From: Azadirachta indica
Lineage: Eukaryota; Streptophyta; Magnoliopsida; Sapindales; Meliaceae
DNA: 64,000 nucleotides
Reading direction: 5' to 3'
NCBI GenBank assembly: GCA_022749755.1
Contig: CM040453.1
Span: 12,657,368 to 12,721,367 of the forward strand
Shown here in pieces: positions 52,528 to 64,000 of the stretch (the first letter of the stretch is position 1; each line of letters opens with the position of its first letter). The notes below the pieces were generated by a model, which worked only from the letters and a program-made list of their open reading frames with translations, had not been told where the DNA came from and ran no database searches. The position numbers and the translations under genes are program-made.

Positions 52528-54863
52528 ATGAATTGTTTTCCTTGTTTTCAGTCACAGAAAAGCAAGAAAGCACCTAGAAATGGGGACCGTTCGGTTCCTA
52601 ATCATTCTGTTGATGAACCACGAGCTCCTGGTATATGTTTATGCTTTGCCCTTAAATTTATAAGGAAGATTCATTTTTGATTTGGTTATCTGATGAAATG
52701 TTTCATTTTTGTTTTTTGTTTTTTGTTTTTGCTTTTTGGTTGCAGAGACTAAGAAACAAAAGCCTGCAGCTGAAAATGTCGTGAAGGAAGAAACGACTAC
52801 TACTCCTCCAACACAAGAGGAAAACAAAAACATCAATGCACAGACGTTTACTTTCCGAGAGTTAGCTTCTGCAACAAAGAATTTCCGTCAGGAATGCCTG
52901 TTGGGAGAAGGCGGTTTCGGAAGAGTTTATAAGGGTACACTTCAGTCAACCGGTCAGGTAAATTAGCCCGGGAATTGCTTATTTGGTTTGACCTTTTACA
53001 GTAAGAAGTTAAAGAGTAAGAATTTAATGGGATCGATTTCCTATGACACCAATCTCAAGGACGCCACTCCTTTGATTTAACTTTTGGTGTTAGCGGAGTT
53101 ATTTGATTTTTAGTTTGTCTTCAAGGAGGTTAATTAGGGTTTAGGGTATATCAGGAATAATTTACTTTGTTTGACCTTTCACGATAAGAGGTTAAGGGAT
53201 CAATTTCCTTTCACACCAATCTCAAGGGTGAAACTTCTTTAATTTGACCTTTTATGATAAAAGTAAGAGATCAAGGGACCGGTATGAAAGAGAGTTATTT
53301 GATATCAATCTGTACATGTATAGCGTAGGTTAGGGCTTCATGTTCTCGGAAACGTAGAAAAAATGAAATTATTTGATTGATTCAATTAATTATATATGCA
53401 GGTGGTGGCAGTGAAACAACTAGACAGGAATGGACTGCATGGAAACAAAGAGTTTCTAGTTGAAGTTTTGATGCTGAGTCTTCTACACCATCCAAATCTG
53501 GTTAATCTCGTTGGATATTGTGCCGATGGAGACCAAAGGCTATTGGTTTATGAGTATATGCCTGGTGGCTCTGTCGACGATCATTTACTAGGTACGAGTT
53601 AACACTAAATGACTGAAATTAAATCATATTTAGAATTCAGAATTTCAGACACAAAAAACGAATAGGCAATGAGCGATGATTTTCGATTGCAGGTCCAGAA
53701 GGAGAACAAAAGCCACTGGATTGGAAGACGAGAATGAAAATTGCCTATGGTGCTGCTCAAGGTCTGGAGTACTTGCATGATAAGGCCAACCCTCCTGTAA
53801 TTTACAGAGATTTAAAGTCATCAAACATACTGTTAGATGATAACTTGGATCCAAAGCTGTCTGATTTTGGATTGGCAAAGCTTGGTTCTCTTGGGGACAA
53901 GATGAATAATGTCTCTCTGATGGGAACCTATGGTTACTGTGCTCCTGAGTATGCAAGAACAGGCGATCTCACTATGAAATCAGATGTCTACAGTTTTGGA
54001 GTTGTTTTGTTAGAACTCATCACTGGAAGAAGAGTTATAGACACTACAAGACCAGTAGATGAACAAAATCTAATTGCTTGGGTACGTAAATACATACACA
54101 AATTTATTATTAATTGATTCTACTGAAATTGTCACGTCTCACAATATCTACTTAGTTGTTGGGTTCGGGCTGTCACGGAAAATGATGTAATTAATTATTT
54201 TACTGTGGCTTTCAGGCACAACCCTTCTTCAGAGATCCAAAGAGGTATCCGGATATGGCAGATCCTCTTCTTAAAAGAAGAGTACCCGAAAGGGGATTGA
54301 ATCAAGCAGTTGCAATAGCAGCAATGTGTCTTCAAGAGGAGCCAGGAGCACGTCCATTGATGAGTGACGTTGTAACTGCTCTGAGTTTCCTTTCCGTTAA
54401 TTCTACTGAGGCTATGCCTGAGGGAGAGCCAGATGATGAAGCACTAGAAGAAGACGGTTCAGATTATGATGAAAATGATAGTGCAGCCAATTCGGAGGAA
54501 GAGTCTTCAAATGCAGGCCGGAAGAGTAGCAGCTCAAGGAAAGCAACGGATAGCAAGAGCAGCAAGAGTAATTCAGTACAGGATGAAAATTCTACTGACA
54601 GAAGCACAAGCAGCGTGGGATCAAAGGTCTCAAAGGAAGATCAGAGCCAAAAGAAACGCAGTAAATCACATGCTTCAGGAAACAAAAAGAGCAGCAGAAA
54701 ATCAAAGAAAGGAAGTTCATCTTCATCTTCTTCGTCTTCTTCTTCAAGTCGTAAGAGCAACAAGAAGTCAGCAGCCTTGGATAATGGAAGTGCTAAAGGC
54801 AGCAGAGAATCACCCAGGGAAAAAACGGCAGCAGGTTATTTAGTGGAAGCAAAAGCCAGCTAA
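52528..54863 (+). CDS. Receptor-like cytoplasmic kinase, RLCK VII, LIP1/LIP2-like (PBS1-like)
   Basis: Serine/threonine kinase expected at the inner face of the plasma membrane. Arabidopsis LIP1 and LIP2 act in pollen tube guidance. Five exons, 52528-52630, 52746-52957, 53402-53591, 53693-54081 and 54216-54863, give 513 residues. The N-terminus [16 protein letters not shown] has Cys3 and Cys6, probable palmitoylation sites as in LIP1. Kinase features: [13 protein letters not shown] before the fold, glycine loop GEGGFGRV 88-95, Lys110 in VAVKQ, YRDLK 206-210 (Tyr in place of His, usual in RLCK VII) with Asp208, DFG 226-228, [10 protein letters not shown] and [13 protein letters not shown]. All catalytic residues are intact, so it should be active. 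A long tail after about residue 350 is acidic, then Lys/Ser-rich with a run of 12-13 serines. Which LIP paralogue it matches is not settled. Confidence 0.93.
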
Positions 54864-57678
54864 TTAAGCTACAGAAATATACAAAAGCACTGGATGGAAC
54901 AACTTTTTCTCCGTAAAAATCTCCAGCCAATTACAGTAAACCACCAATCAGCGTACATAAACAATTTAACAAGAATTAATCAATATCGTCGCCAGCATAT
55001 ATATATTTTGATACACTGATAGAGAGTCGAAACAAAGATATTTTTGTGCGTATACTTGAACTAAAGCATTTATTGTTCTTTATTTGTTCAAACAATCAGA
55101 AAAAAAGGGAAAAAAAAGAGAAGAAAAACTTATTCAGTTTTGTTGCAATCTTGATATCTTAACTAGCTAGGCAATGACAACTGAGGAGAGGCAAGAGTTT
55201 TTTCTTTTTAATTAATTGGTCATATATACTTCAAGCATTAAGAACTGAGAATCATATGAGTTTAATTTGCTTTCCAATTATGCCTACCCTTTTGGGTTCA
55301 TATCCACAATATTTTTGGGATTAGAGTATTTGAGATTGAGGGAAAGTCACAACAACCATCACATAGAATCGAAAGATATCAAATATTAGCGTAAAAATAA
55401 GTGGTAAATTCCAATTAAAAGAAAAGTATAGCTACAAGATATAATTATTTTTTTTTCAGACTTTGCTTTCAAAGTTAATGAAATTCAACACTATCAAACA
55501 TGCCCTTAGATGAGCACGATTTTGCATTTACAGTTACTGAAAATGTCCCACAATAGTATATTAGGGAAGATGACTCTAGATAGATGTGTTATGGATCTTG
55601 TCGTGACAAATATCCATCTAATAAAACTTGAGTTTGTTTATACTTTGTGTCGAATTAGTGATGTTGCCCAATTTAAATTTTAAAAGGTTATCTCTTCACA
55701 ATCTATTCGCCTATTAAATTTGTCTAATCTCATACCATATTATAGTGGGTTTTAGAATTAATGTTCTATTTTATAATTTTTAATAACTTTTTACTAAGTT
55801 AAAAATTATCAAAATAATTCTAAATTTGATTTTTTTTTACAACTATTAGTAAAACATTTTGTGCAATTTTTATTGTGGTATTGTTAATATAATTTTCTAA
55901 TATTTTAAAATTAATTTTAAATATTCTAATTAATTGTTGGTGGCTTTCGTCTCGGTCCACTGTGTTAACTCATTAAACTTTCATGTTGAAAATATGAGCC
56001 TTATTTAACCTTTGAACGTTAGATTTAGGGTAATAAATTAATAAACTTTATCCATACCTATGTAACCTTAATATTGATTACAATCAGAGTTAAGATGTTT
56101 TCAAGATCAAACAAATTAAAAGATAGGGGGTATGTAGTTGAGATATAAGAAATTGATTATATATATAAACTCAAAATTTAGTTGTTAAAAGGACAAAGAA
56201 AGAAAGAACGGGACTACTAAAAGAAAACAAAAAGTTTATGATGAAAGCATGATTGAGAGAATTAAGGATTAAAATAGGCAAGTCGTCTCCTTTGAGAGAT
56301 TATTATTGATTATCATTGATACAACAATTTAGGTTAACGTGTTGTATTCGTGTCATGTCAAATAAATTAAGATATAATGTATTTTAAGCTAACCTTAATT
56401 TCATCCATTTAATTACTGTGTTAAGAATTGAAATCTTAATTCAACTCATTTATAAAATAGGTTACTTGTTTAATAATCATGTCAACCATTTATCATTTAT
56501 ATTTTTTGAAAATATTCTAATTTTCTCTCTCTATATTTCAACTTAATTATTGCATATACTATTATATTTTATCTAAATTATTATTCTTATGTTACTTTAG
56601 TAACTTTTGTGTATGTCTGTTCTACTTGACAAATTATATAGTAACTTTAGTAATTATATTTTGCACTATTTTTTTAACTTTAAATCTAGTAGTTGAATTA
56701 ATTATGTTAATAAGTAGTGCTATGTATCTCTAATTTTTATCTCAAACAATATGACTTATCTGCTATTGTAAATTATCATTTTATATATACATTAGTTTTT
56801 CAACCATATATATATTTATATATTTATAAATTTATATTATAGGTCCATGTTTTGTTCACTTTTTGGATAATTCTGTTATGACCTAGGAGTTTTTGTATTG
56901 CTGGATTAACTATTGATTCAAAATCTTCTCGATAGATTTTTGATTCACTCACACCTTCAAGTAGAATGATTAATGGTATTGTATGTTAGCTAACTTGGGC
57001 TTAAGGTGTTATGATTTTAGTGGGTAGCATAAGGCCAAAAAAATGTTTAAAATTTCTCTAATTTTAAGTCTAATATCTCATAATTCCCTAAACTTTAATT
57101 AATACAGTATTATCTTTCTGTTGTTATCTCTATTATAATTAAAGATTATTTTTTAAATATCAAATAAAAAGTGATAGGATATTAACAAAAATTAAAAAGA
57201 GTAATAAGATTTTAGACCTAAAAGTAAATAGTATTGGACATTTTTTTTACAAGACTTAGTAGAAGTTACTTTTTTATCTTATGTGAATGCATTTTTTAAT
57301 TATGGGCCCGTTTAAAATTTCATTTAATTTATTATTTATAGTCATTCGTTCATTTTCCATGTCTCTTTATTAGGTAAGCCTAACTATGCCCTCCTCCAAA
57401 CTTAGTGTCTTTCTTTCTCTTTTTTTCAGTTCATATACATAATTTTTTTATTCATTTTTACATTTCTTTTTCAAATTAAATAACACCCTAAATAAAAGAA
57501 AACATTCAAAATACTAAGCATCATGACATAATTTTATTAAATGAACATATATAAAAGATTCAGCAGCAACTTCCAATTTTATTATCAAACTAGATATGCA
57601 AATGCAAGCTCTCTCAACAAAATTTCTTGCCTTCATTTCTTGTTTAGAAAAAGAATCAATTCATAAACCTACATAATT
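54864..57678. other. Convergent spacer between the kinase and PADRE genes
   Basis: Takes in both 3' untranslated regions. The rest is AT-rich and without a credible frame, RNA gene or paired terminal repeats that I can see. Confidence 0.6.
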
Positions 57679-58329
57679 TCATACTGTTGAAACAGTGTCT
57701 GTAGAATCATCAAGAACAAATCGTACCCTGAAACCCCTCGATTTGCCAATGTTACTGTGCTTCTTTAGACAAGATTTCAGCTCTACTCTTTCATCATATT
57801 TCCTCGGCAAACCTTGAACCTCTTCATCTTCATATACACTATATACCTGCTGTTGTTTCCCCTTTTGCCATTGCTTAACTTCTTGTAGTTTCTTAGCAGA
57901 CTCATAACTCTCTTTCTGAGTCTTCAACTCCACAAATTGCTTTCTATAGACATTAATGTATTCTGATCCTGAAGAGTAATCTGCAGACCTATCTTCATAG
58001 CCGCACACTTGGTTCTGCGATTCCCTATGATTTACTCTTTGTTCTGCAGCTTGATTATTATCCAACTTGGGACGAGGGCTGAAATCTTTGGACCGCAGCA
58101 GACGATGAATGGTGTGATGGGGAACAACGTAGAAGACTCTTCCAGGTTTCAACACCGATTCAGGGCGAACCACAATCCAGGGAAACTTGAACACATCAGG
58201 CCTTGTAACACAGTGTCTAGGGTTCCTTTTCATGACTTCTCCAGCAGTTATTGGGTTCTTGTGAAGCTCCACGAATCCTCCAGGATACACAAGTTTCAGC
58301 ACATCATTTTCCTCTGAAACCCAACCCAT
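57679..58329 (-). CDS. PADRE (DUF4228) domain protein
   Basis: Single-exon gene of 216 residues starting MGWVSEENDVLKLVYPGG. The plant-specific PADRE domain covers roughly residues 1-85: LKLVYPGGFVELHKNPITAGEVM, then FPWIVVRPESVLKPGRVFYVVP and HTIHRLLRS. The C-terminal part is charged and Gln/Lys-rich, with a final conserved block near 185-210 (LKSCLKKHSN...FRVRFVLDD). Family genes are often induced by stress or pathogens; their biochemical function is not established. Gly2 might be myristoylated (MGWVSEEN), but this is weak. A TATA box lies about 85 bases upstream. Confidence 0.9.
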   Translation of the reverse strand: MGWVSEENDVLKLVYPGGFVELHKNPITAGEVMKRNPRHCVTRPDVFKFPWIVVRPESVLKPGRVFYVVPHHTIHRLLRSKDFSPRPKLDNNQAAEQRVNHRESQNQVCGYEDRSADYSSGSEYINVYRKQFVELKTQKESYESAKKLQEVKQWQKGKQQQVYSVYEDEEVQGLPRKYDERVELKSCLKKHSNIGKSRGFRVRFVLDDSTDTVSTV

Positions 58330-58413
58330 AATCAGCTAGCTAGCAAGCATCGATTACGGCTTACCACTGTATTCAGGCAGTGAAACCAGGACAGAAGCGG
58401 CTGTTCTTTCGCA

Positions 58414-58420
58414 ATTTATA
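58414..58420 (-). promoter_or_regulatory. TATA box of the PADRE gene
   Basis: TATAAAT on the minus strand, 85 bases upstream of the ATG at 58329. Gives a leader of about 55-60 bases. Confidence 0.55.
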
Positions 58421-58841
58421 CACGCACTAAAATTGCAGCAATCTGGCATTGAAGACAAAGCTTTTCTGGCGGAGAAATTTATGGAGAGGATATAATCTTA
58501 GAAAACAAGCATAGGAGTCTTCGTTCTATGATGCTGATGCTGCTGGAAATTAGCTGGTATTGAGAAAGATATACAGAGAATCATGTAGATTGTTCATCTT
58601 CAGCCGTAAATGGAATGTCTTCACTTTAATTTTCTTTGGTAAATCCTATAATTTTCTTTTGTCTTATTGATAATATTCTATATGTTGTCCACTAGCTCAT
58701 CGAATTTTGTGCGCTCCAAGATTCAATTCTAGATTTAGGGAAATTAACTGTTGCCCAATGCCCCTACTTTTTTATTAATTTAATTTTTGGTTTTGTTTTT
58801 TTTTTTTTTTTATGACTCAAATACGAATTATTCTAAAAAAT

Positions 58842-59346
58842 CTATACTCGAGAAAGCACATCCCGCATAGCAACATCCTCCAATTCCATCGCATGCAATC
58901 TACCTGCTCTAGCCTCGGCTTCAAGTAAAGATAGACCTAAACAGAACAGACATGGGCCTGAAATCATTTAGGGCTTCCAAGATGTATAAAGACCCAAGAT
59001 CAGTGTAAAGAAAATCTTGTCCATTTTCGTCATCATCCTTACAGACAATTAATATTATGCAAATGGAACTTACACAAATATATCAATTCAAGATATGAAA
59101 AAACTCGAGATCAGTGCAAAGAAAATGGTTTCTTACCTGATGAATAAGATGAAGGCTTGAAATGTATGAAAAATATCTCGTACCAATTCGGAAGATGTAT
59201 GTTTATGGATATGGAGAAAAAAGGAACCATAAACAAAGAAAAATCTCACACAGAAACCAAAGCAAGAAAAAGGAATAAGCTTTGGAAGGATTTATGAAGG
59301 GAAAGAAATTTTGACTTTTCTAAAAATTGGCACTAGTATATATAGC
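58842..59346 (-). other. Possible small spliced minus-strand transcript
   Basis: On the minus strand a TATA-like TATATATAC (about 59338-59346) is followed by 200 bases of leader-like sequence, a consensus donor CATCAG|GTAAGAA near 59137, and an acceptor CTGTTTAG| at 58937. The following 95 bases are less AT-rich and have a frame LSLLEAEARAGRLHAMELE, continuing DVAMRDVLSRV to a stop at 58842-58844. No long frame joins both parts and no family was recognised. It may be a non-coding RNA, a gene fragment or chance. Confidence 0.3.
58979..59135. repeat. Direct repeat of about 40 bp, two copies
   Basis: CAAGATGTATAAAGACCCAA followed by GATCAGTGTAAAGAAAATC (from 58979) recurs as CAAGATATGAAAAAACTCGA followed by GATCAGTGCAAAGAAAATG (from about 59090). 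Both copies lie in the putative intron of the minus-strand candidate transcript. Confidence 0.7.
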
Positions 59347-62200
59347 TACAGAACTTAGGAGAAATTATCTTCAAAATTAGAATCGTTGGTAATAACTCAT
59401 TCGTTACTTTGGCTAACATTAGTATTACAATAAAACCGTTAGTAGCTGTTGGTGAAACTAGAAAGTCAAACGGTTAAATAAAAAGTAACAGGTCGTGTAT
59501 CATACAAGCGGTGAAAGAAAGTGAAATGTTACTTTAACGAATATAGAAGGCATAGTTGTATCTCCATGTCCACGATATAAGATAACACTAGAAAAGAAAC
59601 TACTACGTTTGCAAAAGGAATATATAATACTTTTGGTGGTTTTTGTTGTGTTGATTGTATGCATTGTTCACCCATGAGAACTACGTAACCTATACGATCA
59701 AGAGGGCTGATGTTAATATTTGAAAATTAACTTTAAGCCTGAGCCTAAGCTAAGCCAAGCCAAGCCAAAGTTAAACCAAAATCACATCGTTTTAATTAGG
59801 TAATGTATAACAATGTATAAATAGATTCAAATCATTCATTAAAACTTAAATTATGGGTTGTGGTGTAAAAAATAAGAGTAGGCCAAAGTTTGATCTAAAT
59901 TAACGTATAACCTCAAATTTTACCCACTAGAGAGGAATTTAGGTTCAAAGGGTATATTATATGATTAAATTAATGTATAAGGAACATAAAAATATAAAAA
60001 AAATCTTAAAATCCATATTTAGATCCAAACCTTTATTTTAATTAACCTAGAACTAATTAAAATTAGTATTTGATTACAAATATAAAATTTCAAGCATCTC
60101 TTTTAATTGGAATTGAATTATGTATAATTTTATTCTTAAAAAAAACTTATCATAGAAAAAGTACTTATATTAAAATAGGATTATAAGAGATCGCTATGTT
60201 CAACTACAACTTCACGTTACATATTACATAAAGAGACATCATCTCATAATTTAACATAATCTTTTGGAATGTCATCCAAAAAGTTCTTGAGACCACAATT
60301 TGAGGCATCATCTTGTGAACATTATTCTTCTCCTTGATATCTAGCTAGAGCACCTCTAGTGACTCTTTATTTTCCTTCCATCTTTTATTGTTGAATTTGA
60401 CCCTATATGTTACCCTAACATCTTCACAATTATCTTGCATTTGTAGATCTCAATTTGATTAAATTTAGACTCAAAAGACACTCTTCCTGTAAAACTTAGA
60501 CGTGTCAGGTCGTAAATAGTTGTATCATATACCACCAGTGATTGTCAGGTCATAAGTAAATGTATTGTACACCACCAACAACAAGACTATACGATATTAA
60601 TCTAACCTCATAATGTTTGTGACTTACTCTTATTATTTGTGTTCCTTTACATTTATACTACATTATCTAACTTTCACACACAGAAAACACATAACTTGAG
60701 TCTCATGCCTTATTGAGTACGTTGGAAGTAGCAATAACAATAGCAAATCCCCCCAATTAGTCTATTCGATCTTACCAATCTCTTAAAATTACAACATCAC
60801 AATACTTGAACCATCATATAAGATCCAATGGACATAATGCGCCTTATTCCCTGCAACTTCAAAAGGGTGTAAAAGCTTAATCAGATTTGAAGGCTCAATA
60901 GTATTAAAGCTCGTTGAGCACACTTCAAGGCCTGTTCAACCAATTAGAATCCAAAACATTCTTTAAGTAAATTTTCTCGCAACATTTTCAATAACCAAAA
61001 TATAAGAGTAGAATACTCCTATATTTGTCTTATGTATTTTATAGTGTTGATCAAATGCCTCGACAGCGGAATAAAAATTGATTGAGCTTCTTTAGGTAAC
61101 TAAAAAAGAACATTTATGATTAGAGAACCCGTAATACTTAATTTTATAATTATTTAATTTAAGAAAAAGAGTTGCATATAATTAAAAAAATTTGTAATAA
61201 TTTTAATAAAAGGAATACGTTTAATTGATAATATTTATATCAAAATTTTTCACTGATATAATTATTTTTTGTAAATCTTATCTTAATTTTCGTCAAATTT
61301 AGTTTGACATAAATAGATGGGATATCTATTTCGTCATCCATGCAAACATAAATTTTTTTTATATTAAATCATCCTTAAATCACTAAAAAAATAGATATCA
61401 CATATTAACCCAAATTATCAATCCTACAACTGGTACGGTCTAGTTAGGGCCGAGTATTGTTGATATAAATCGAGTAAAAAGTTTTGAATCTTACATTTTT
61501 AGTATCGAACTTGAATGAATGTAGATGTAATATCGAACTAGAATCAAATTGCAAACTTTTCAGTTTTGGTCGAATTTTTTATTTTCAATTCTTAATTTCT
61601 TTTAATTTTTCGATTTTAAAAATAATGTTATACTTTTTAGTTTTCAATTCTAAATTTTTTTATTTTTTTCATTGGCTATATGACCACTTAAATATATATG
61701 AATCATGTTAAATTTTCTTAGATAATATTATCAATTATTTTCAAGAAAAATTTTCTATCTAGTCTGAATTTTTGGTGCTACTAGTGAAAGCAGATAAAAA
61801 ATTTGAATTTCTAAACAGAGACTGAATCCGGAAGGAATATCATCTGAAAATTGAAATTGAACAAGCCGTCAATTTGGATCCGCTTGCATTTGGTTTTTCA
61901 ATTTTCCATTTTTTTCCCCACCCCTAATCAACCCTGTAATGAAAGAAAAGGTAAGAATTCAAATAAATAGTTAAAATTCAGTCGAATCATGCCTCATTTT
62001 ATTTTCTTAACATAGTTTAATTTATAACTTTGCTAAAATACAATTACCCCATTTATTAATCTAAATAAGGACAGGCAAATAAATAGACAAATTAAATATG
62101 TTCTTATCCACCTCCAAATAAAGAACACTTTTCATGTCTACTCTTTCTATAGGATAACACACGTCAACTCCTCACTCTACCTTACTACCACGTTTCACTT
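59347..62200. other. Intergenic region upstream of seipin
   Basis: No credible coding exon. It has a 38-base imperfect tandem duplication at 60503-60580 (units start GTCAGGTCGTAA and GTCAGGTCATAA) and, at about 61440-61930, degenerate sequence whose right end resembles the common GGGGTGGG...TTGAAAAACC plant repeat. Nothing else stands out. Confidence 0.5.
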
Positions 62201-62275
62201 TGCTAACATGCAGCATATAACACAAGAAGCATATATCTCTCTCTCTGATCTTCGCTTCATAGTAATCCCTCTGAA

Positions 62276-64000
62276 ATGGAAAATGAACAAGTTGAATTGA
62301 AACAAGAAGAAGACTACCCATTGATCCTACAACCAGCAGCAGATTTGATCCACAACTGCATACTCTTCCTCACTTCACCAATCTTCACCATCCTCTCAAT
62401 TGCTTCTGACTCCTACCAACGAGCTGAGAGAACAGCAGAAGCAGTTGAAACGACAGTGATGCATAAAGTGCCATCCAAAATCAGCCATGGAAGTGTCATA
62501 CTGTTGAAGAAACTAGGGTCAGGGCTTGCGGGTGCGTTTCAGGTTTGTATGGGGATGGTGTTTCTGGTGGTGTTGGCGTCTGTTTTGGGAGTTCTGTTGG
62601 TGGAGATGTGGGTGGAGGAGCCTGTGTTTGTGAGAGAGAGGCTGTTCTTTGATTACACAAAGGCTAATCCTGTTGCTGTTTTCTCAGTTGGAGGAGATGA
62701 GTTGGGAAGAAGAAGCAGCAGCAATAGCAAGAACAATATCAAGGGTATTCCAATTGGCCACACTTACTATGTTTCATTGCTGCTTTTGATGCCTGAATCT
62801 GATTTCAATAGAGAGATTGGGGTTTTCCAGGTATGAAATTAATCATGCTAGTCCATGTTCTTATTTTTTGTTTGTATGATATTTGTTTTTAATTAAAGCA
62901 AATGAGATAAGCCTGAGTCTAATTTTAGCCAATTTTGGATTTGAATTTATGATTGTTTTTTCAGTATAAATTTGTCAAATGGAAAAACAAAAAACTAATA
63001 ATTAATGAAAAATTGGAGTATCTTTGAAATAGTAGGGGTAGGTCGCAAGTTAGGCTTAGGGTATTTTGAAATTTTTTTTATCTGAAATGTAAATGGGTTT
63101 GAAATATGAATATATCTGAGTATATAAATGTAATCATGTAACATTTCTGCTTTTGATGCCCGAATCTTATTTAAGATTGTCATCAAGTTAAAAAAGAAAA
63201 CAAACATACTTAATTATATGAAACAAATAAATTCAGTCAATTAGAATTATAAGTCTCCCTAAATGTTAAATGACAAAAGAAATTGTAGCATTGGGGTAAC
63301 GGGTATTTTGAAATTTTGGTGACGGATGTAATAATTTGTTTTCAAAGTAGTAGTGTGGTAAGTAATAATTATAAAAAATAAGGGAGTAGTTGACAATTTG
63401 GGAAAATCCCAAATTTTCTTCACATAAGGAAGGGAGCAGTTTTTGTTAAAGATAACAAATACTGTAGAATCCTATTTTTGTTGAGTTTGGATGATGATCA
63501 AGTTTGTGAAAAACTATAAGGGATAGTTTTACTCTGTTTGCTGATTTCATTTAAATAGAATTCCATGAATGTTTTGTAATTTATTCTATCTACAAGCAAT
63601 TACAGATTCTTTGATTTTGTATAAATAGGTCTTCTCTTCTTCAACATCTCCACAATTTTTAAAATGCAGTTTCGACTAAGTCTATGGAAACTAGGAACAA
63701 AATCGATCCAACTTTATGCAAATCCCTTGTCCCTTTGCACTAAGTTTGTGCTGACTTCTTGAAATTCGTATTTTAAAAGTTACGAACATCTTCCCCCCAG
63801 AAATTTTATATACATGTGTTTGAAATTGCGAGCGATTTGTTCTTATATGCTAGTTTTTTGGGCCTAAGAGGCATAGGAATTAGTATTTAAATGCAGAATA
63901 TTGATATCAGTATGGTCACTGAGTCATTTTCATATATGATCAGTTGACAGCGGAAATCCTATCGATCAACGGGGATGTGATGGCAAAATCTAGCCAGCCT
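62276..64000 (+). CDS. SEI1: Seipin, SEI1-like (partial, cut by the right edge)
   Basis: Endoplasmic reticulum protein that organises lipid droplet formation. Exon 1 is 62276-62830 (185 codons, MENEQVELKQEED start). Exon 2 begins at 63944 and is open to the window end (19 codons, LTAEILSINGDVMAKSSQP); the phase is preserved across a GT-AG intron. Hydrophobic segments lie near residues 27-43 (CILFLTSPIFTILSI) and 88-115 (FQVCMGMVFLVVLASVLGVL), the second being the conserved membrane anchor. The lumenal seipin domain starts with EEPVFVRERLFFDYT and IPIGHTYYVSLLLLMPESDFN, IGVFQLTAEI. The short N-terminal region, without a long extension, fits SEI1 better than SEI2/SEI3. The rest of the lumenal domain and second membrane segment are missing. 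Confidence 0.93.

Noticed and set aside
54466..54843. 125-codon frame overlapping the kinase tail
   Set aside because: Shifted reading frame over the Ser/Lys-rich repeat of the real kinase exon; a composition effect.
58009..58317. 102-codon plus-strand frame
   Set aside because: Antisense to the PADRE coding exon, which has clear family motifs.

Overview
The window is nuclear DNA from a flowering plant, most likely a eudicot (rosid-like, possibly Citrus-like; this is a guess from protein flavour only). It is AT-rich, its genes have many introns with plant-type splice sites, and it is full of miniature transposons and (TA)n runs. I reconstructed seven protein-coding genes by joining exons with reading frame and GT-AG borders checked by hand. 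Two of them run off the window edges.

Left part (1-24,000): a sterol 3-beta-glucosyltransferase gene (UGT80A2 type, minus strand, C-terminal exons beyond the left edge) diverges from a complete 12-exon cytosolic tryptophanyl-tRNA synthetase gene (plus strand). The glucosyltransferase introns are large and contain MITEs, a SINE-like fragment and an inverted-repeat element. Centre (24,000-35,600): a repeat-bearing spacer, then a domesticated Mutator-like transposase of the MUSTANG family (minus strand, single coding exon). Its promoter and non-coding first exon probably lie about 4 kb upstream, near 35.3-35.57 kb.

35,600-48,480 is about 13 kb without a recognisable gene. It holds a small LTR retroelement (TRIM type) interrupted by a MITE with a 10-bp target duplication, and a cluster of palindromic AT-rich MITEs. 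Right part: an F-box/PP2-lectin gene (plus, 3 exons), a receptor-like cytoplasmic kinase of the LIP1/LIP2 (RLCK VII) type (plus, 5 exons), a PADRE/DUF4228 protein (minus, 1 exon) and the first 1.2 exons of a seipin gene (plus, cut by the right edge).

The genes do not form a pathway. Glucosyltransferase and seipin both act on lipids, the kinase family acts at the pollen tube membrane, and the others are housekeeping or regulatory. The order TrpRS - MUSTANG - LIP kinase - seipin recalls two Arabidopsis segments (At3g04600/At3g04605 and At5g16460/At5g16500/At5g16505), suggesting an unfractionated ancestral block. I found no clear previously undescribed system; the most informative structures are the nested retroelement, its internally repeated core, and a possible spliced minus-strand transcript near 59 kb.
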